A stretch of 14,905 nucleotides of DNA from JBBTXJ01 sp964636345 (GTDB lineage Bacteria; Patescibacteriota; Patescibacteriia; Magasanikbacterales; JBBTXJ01), in contig CAZWRL010000019.1 in the NCBI GenBank assembly GCA_964636345.1, forward strand, positions 1 to 14,905. Reading direction: 5' to 3'. This document shows positions 13,939 through 14,905 of the stretch, in pieces. The position numbers were made by a program, and so were the translations under genes. The notes beneath the pieces were generated by a model. That model was given only the letters and a program-made list of their open reading frames with translations. It did not search any database and was not told where the DNA came from. The first letter of the stretch is position 1; each line of letters starts with the position of its first letter.

Positions 13939-13967
13939 TTGACAAAAAGACCGTGATGCGATAGCAT
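13939..13967 (+). promoter_or_regulatory. Sigma70-type promoter for the NYN-domain gene
   Basis: Consensus TTGACA (13939-13944), a 17-nt spacer and TAGCAT (13962-13967). The predicted start near 13974 lies next to a hairpin (13975-13991), so the transcript would begin in or beside a stem-loop. Confidence 0.75.
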
Positions 13968-13974
13968 AGAAAAG

Positions 13975-13991
13975 TCCCGATCGAATCGGGA
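13975..13991 (+). promoter_or_regulatory. 5'-terminal hairpin in the NYN-gene leader
   Basis: TCCCGAT (13975-13981) and ATCGGGA (13985-13991) form a 7-bp stem with a CGA loop at the predicted 5' end of the mRNA. The core is the same as in the hup terminator and the rny leader. A 5' hairpin can protect a transcript from 5'-dependent decay, but here that is inference. Confidence 0.5.
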
Positions 13992-14021
13992 TATTTGACA
14001 ACGAAACAAGGAGAGACCGCC

Positions 14022-14905
14022 ATGCGGGTAATCCTCGCCATTGACTGGATGAATAACCTTGCACGCGCCCATACGGTGCTTGATCACGGAAAGCATACCG
14101 CCATCAAATATCCGGGCGACGCGGTGAGAAATAGGTCACGACCCCATCAGCCATCTCTGGTGTACCCTGAACGCATGCTCGCCGCTTTTCTTGGCAAGGC
14201 AAGGAAACTTACTGGCAATGACGCGGAGATCATCGGCAGGGTGTACACCAGTGTGCAACGGCAGGGCGCGATTGCGTTTAACGTACTGACCGAGGCCTGC
14301 TATGCGTTTGACTTCAGTCTCTTAACCGCACCAGCGCGAATCCGTCCGTCTGACCCGCGTGAACCGTGGGCCGCGGAACCGGATCCCGTTGATGCGGTCA
14401 TGATCAAAGACATTCGTGAACTCATGCGGTCAGGCGATGTGGCGAAAGTATTCCTCTGTAGCGCGGACCAGGATTTTCTTGACTTGGCAACTGACCTTGC
14501 AAAGAAGGGAATCGACGTGCGGGTTCTTACCATCGCCAATATCTATAATCCGAAAAAGCCACTTGGGAACGTGCGAAACACCATCCGAGAAGCGGTGGTA
14601 GGAGTACATGGGGTTGATCCGACGAATCTCTGTTTTAACGAGCACAGCGCACTCACCGTTCGTGATGCGCTGGCACGAGCGCAGCAAGATCACATCATCA
14701 ATGAATTTTTCAACGCGGCAATCGCAACCATCGCGGCACTCTCCACCCCTGAAGCAAAGCTCTCCGTGGATGAGTTGACCGGACGCGCCTGGCGCGCGCT
14801 CTTGAACCCATGGGTGACATACGGATTTACGAAAATGCTCCTCAACCGACTGATTCTCTTCCTCATGGATTCAACGCATCCACGCAAGGAGGAGGGGTAT
14901 CTTGA
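14022..14905 (+). CDS. NYN (PIN-like) nuclease-domain protein, 3' end outside window
   Basis: The frame is open for 294 codons from ATG 14022 to the right edge without a stop. AAGGAG (14008-14013), 8 nt upstream, and a consensus promoter fix the start. The first part fits a NYN/PIN-like fold: 'VILAIDWMNNL' with D8, then 'DPVDAVMIKDIRELM' with D124 and D130, then 'VFLCSADQDFLDLATDLAKKGIDVRVL' with D149 and D151. This is the usual VD...D and S(G/A)D-x-DF pattern of metal-dependent ribonucleases. Residues after about 200 are largely helical and match no family I know. The 60 residues between D8 and 'YTSVQRQG' are longer than in minimal NYN proteins. RNA cleavage is the likely role; the target is unknown. 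rny upstream is another RNase, but this gene is transcribed separately. Confidence 0.8.
   Translation, partial: MRVILAIDWMNNLARAHTVLDHGKHTAIKYPGDAVRNRSRPHQPSLVYPERMLAAFLGKARKLTGNDAEIIGRVYTSVQRQGAIAFNVLTEACYAFDFSLLTAPARIRPSDPREPWAAEPDPVDAVMIKDIRELMRSGDVAKVFLCSADQDFLDLATDLAKKGIDVRVLTIANIYNPKKPLGNVRNTIREAVVGVHGVDPTNLCFNEHSALTVRDALARAQQDHIINEFFNAAIATIAALSTPEAKLSVDELTGRAWRALLNPWVTYGFTKMLLNRLILFLMDSTHPRKEEGYL

Noticed and set aside
1..14905. CRISPR array, tRNA/rRNA genes, transposase genes or phage genes
   Set aside because: No regularly spaced repeats, no cloverleaf or rRNA signature in the short gaps, and no transposase or phage proteins were found. A search with tRNAscan or an rRNA model was not possible here.

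Overview
The window reads like core genome of a small-genome uncultured bacterium, most likely of the Candidate Phyla Radiation (Patescibacteria), perhaps a Parcubacteria-type lineage. The evidence is tight packing with almost no intergenic DNA, a short IF2, a bacterial-type LeuRS carrying unusual insertions, little Shine-Dalgarno use, and a secreted protein with a 'GTLVKxPxxPAVYVV' module that I recall from exported CPR proteins. Genetic code 11 fits throughout; no UGA needs to be read as an amino acid. The phylum is inferred by eye, not from a phylogeny.

Left part, minus strand (transcribed right to left): infB (IF2), trxA (thioredoxin), a secreted or lipoprotein-like protein of unknown function, and a Glu/Leu-type amino-acid dehydrogenase follow each other with gaps of 13, 27 and 18 nt. 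A well-formed sigma70-type promoter precedes infB, and an elaborate intrinsic terminator follows the dehydrogenase. leuS and dedA form a second unit with a 3-nt gap and end at a small terminator near the left edge. LeuS is 1035 aa. It carries an inserted nucleotidyltransferase-like domain of about 180 residues in its catalytic core, plus two short in-frame inserts derived from a dispersed DNA repeat.

Middle part, plus strand: a divergent promoter drives a four-gene cassette of HAD phosphatase/mutase, BcbE-like sugar nucleotidyltransferase, SAM methyltransferase and glycosyltransferase. Its junctions are +1, -1 and -4 nt, so translation is probably coupled. Together the genes look like a small pathway that makes, activates, methylates and transfers a surface sugar or similar group. 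Donor and acceptor cannot be read from the sequence.

Right part, plus strand: rny (RNase Y) is preceded by a leader of about 190 nt with its own promoter, a possible long-range closing stem and a 36-codon ORF in frame with rny. hup (HU-like DNA-binding protein) follows and ends at a 17-bp perfect-stem hairpin. The last gene, a NYN/PIN-like nuclease-domain protein with its own promoter and Shine-Dalgarno sequence, runs off the right edge. No rRNA, tRNA, CRISPR array or transposase gene was seen, and the longest gene-free stretch is 204 nt (11790-11993).
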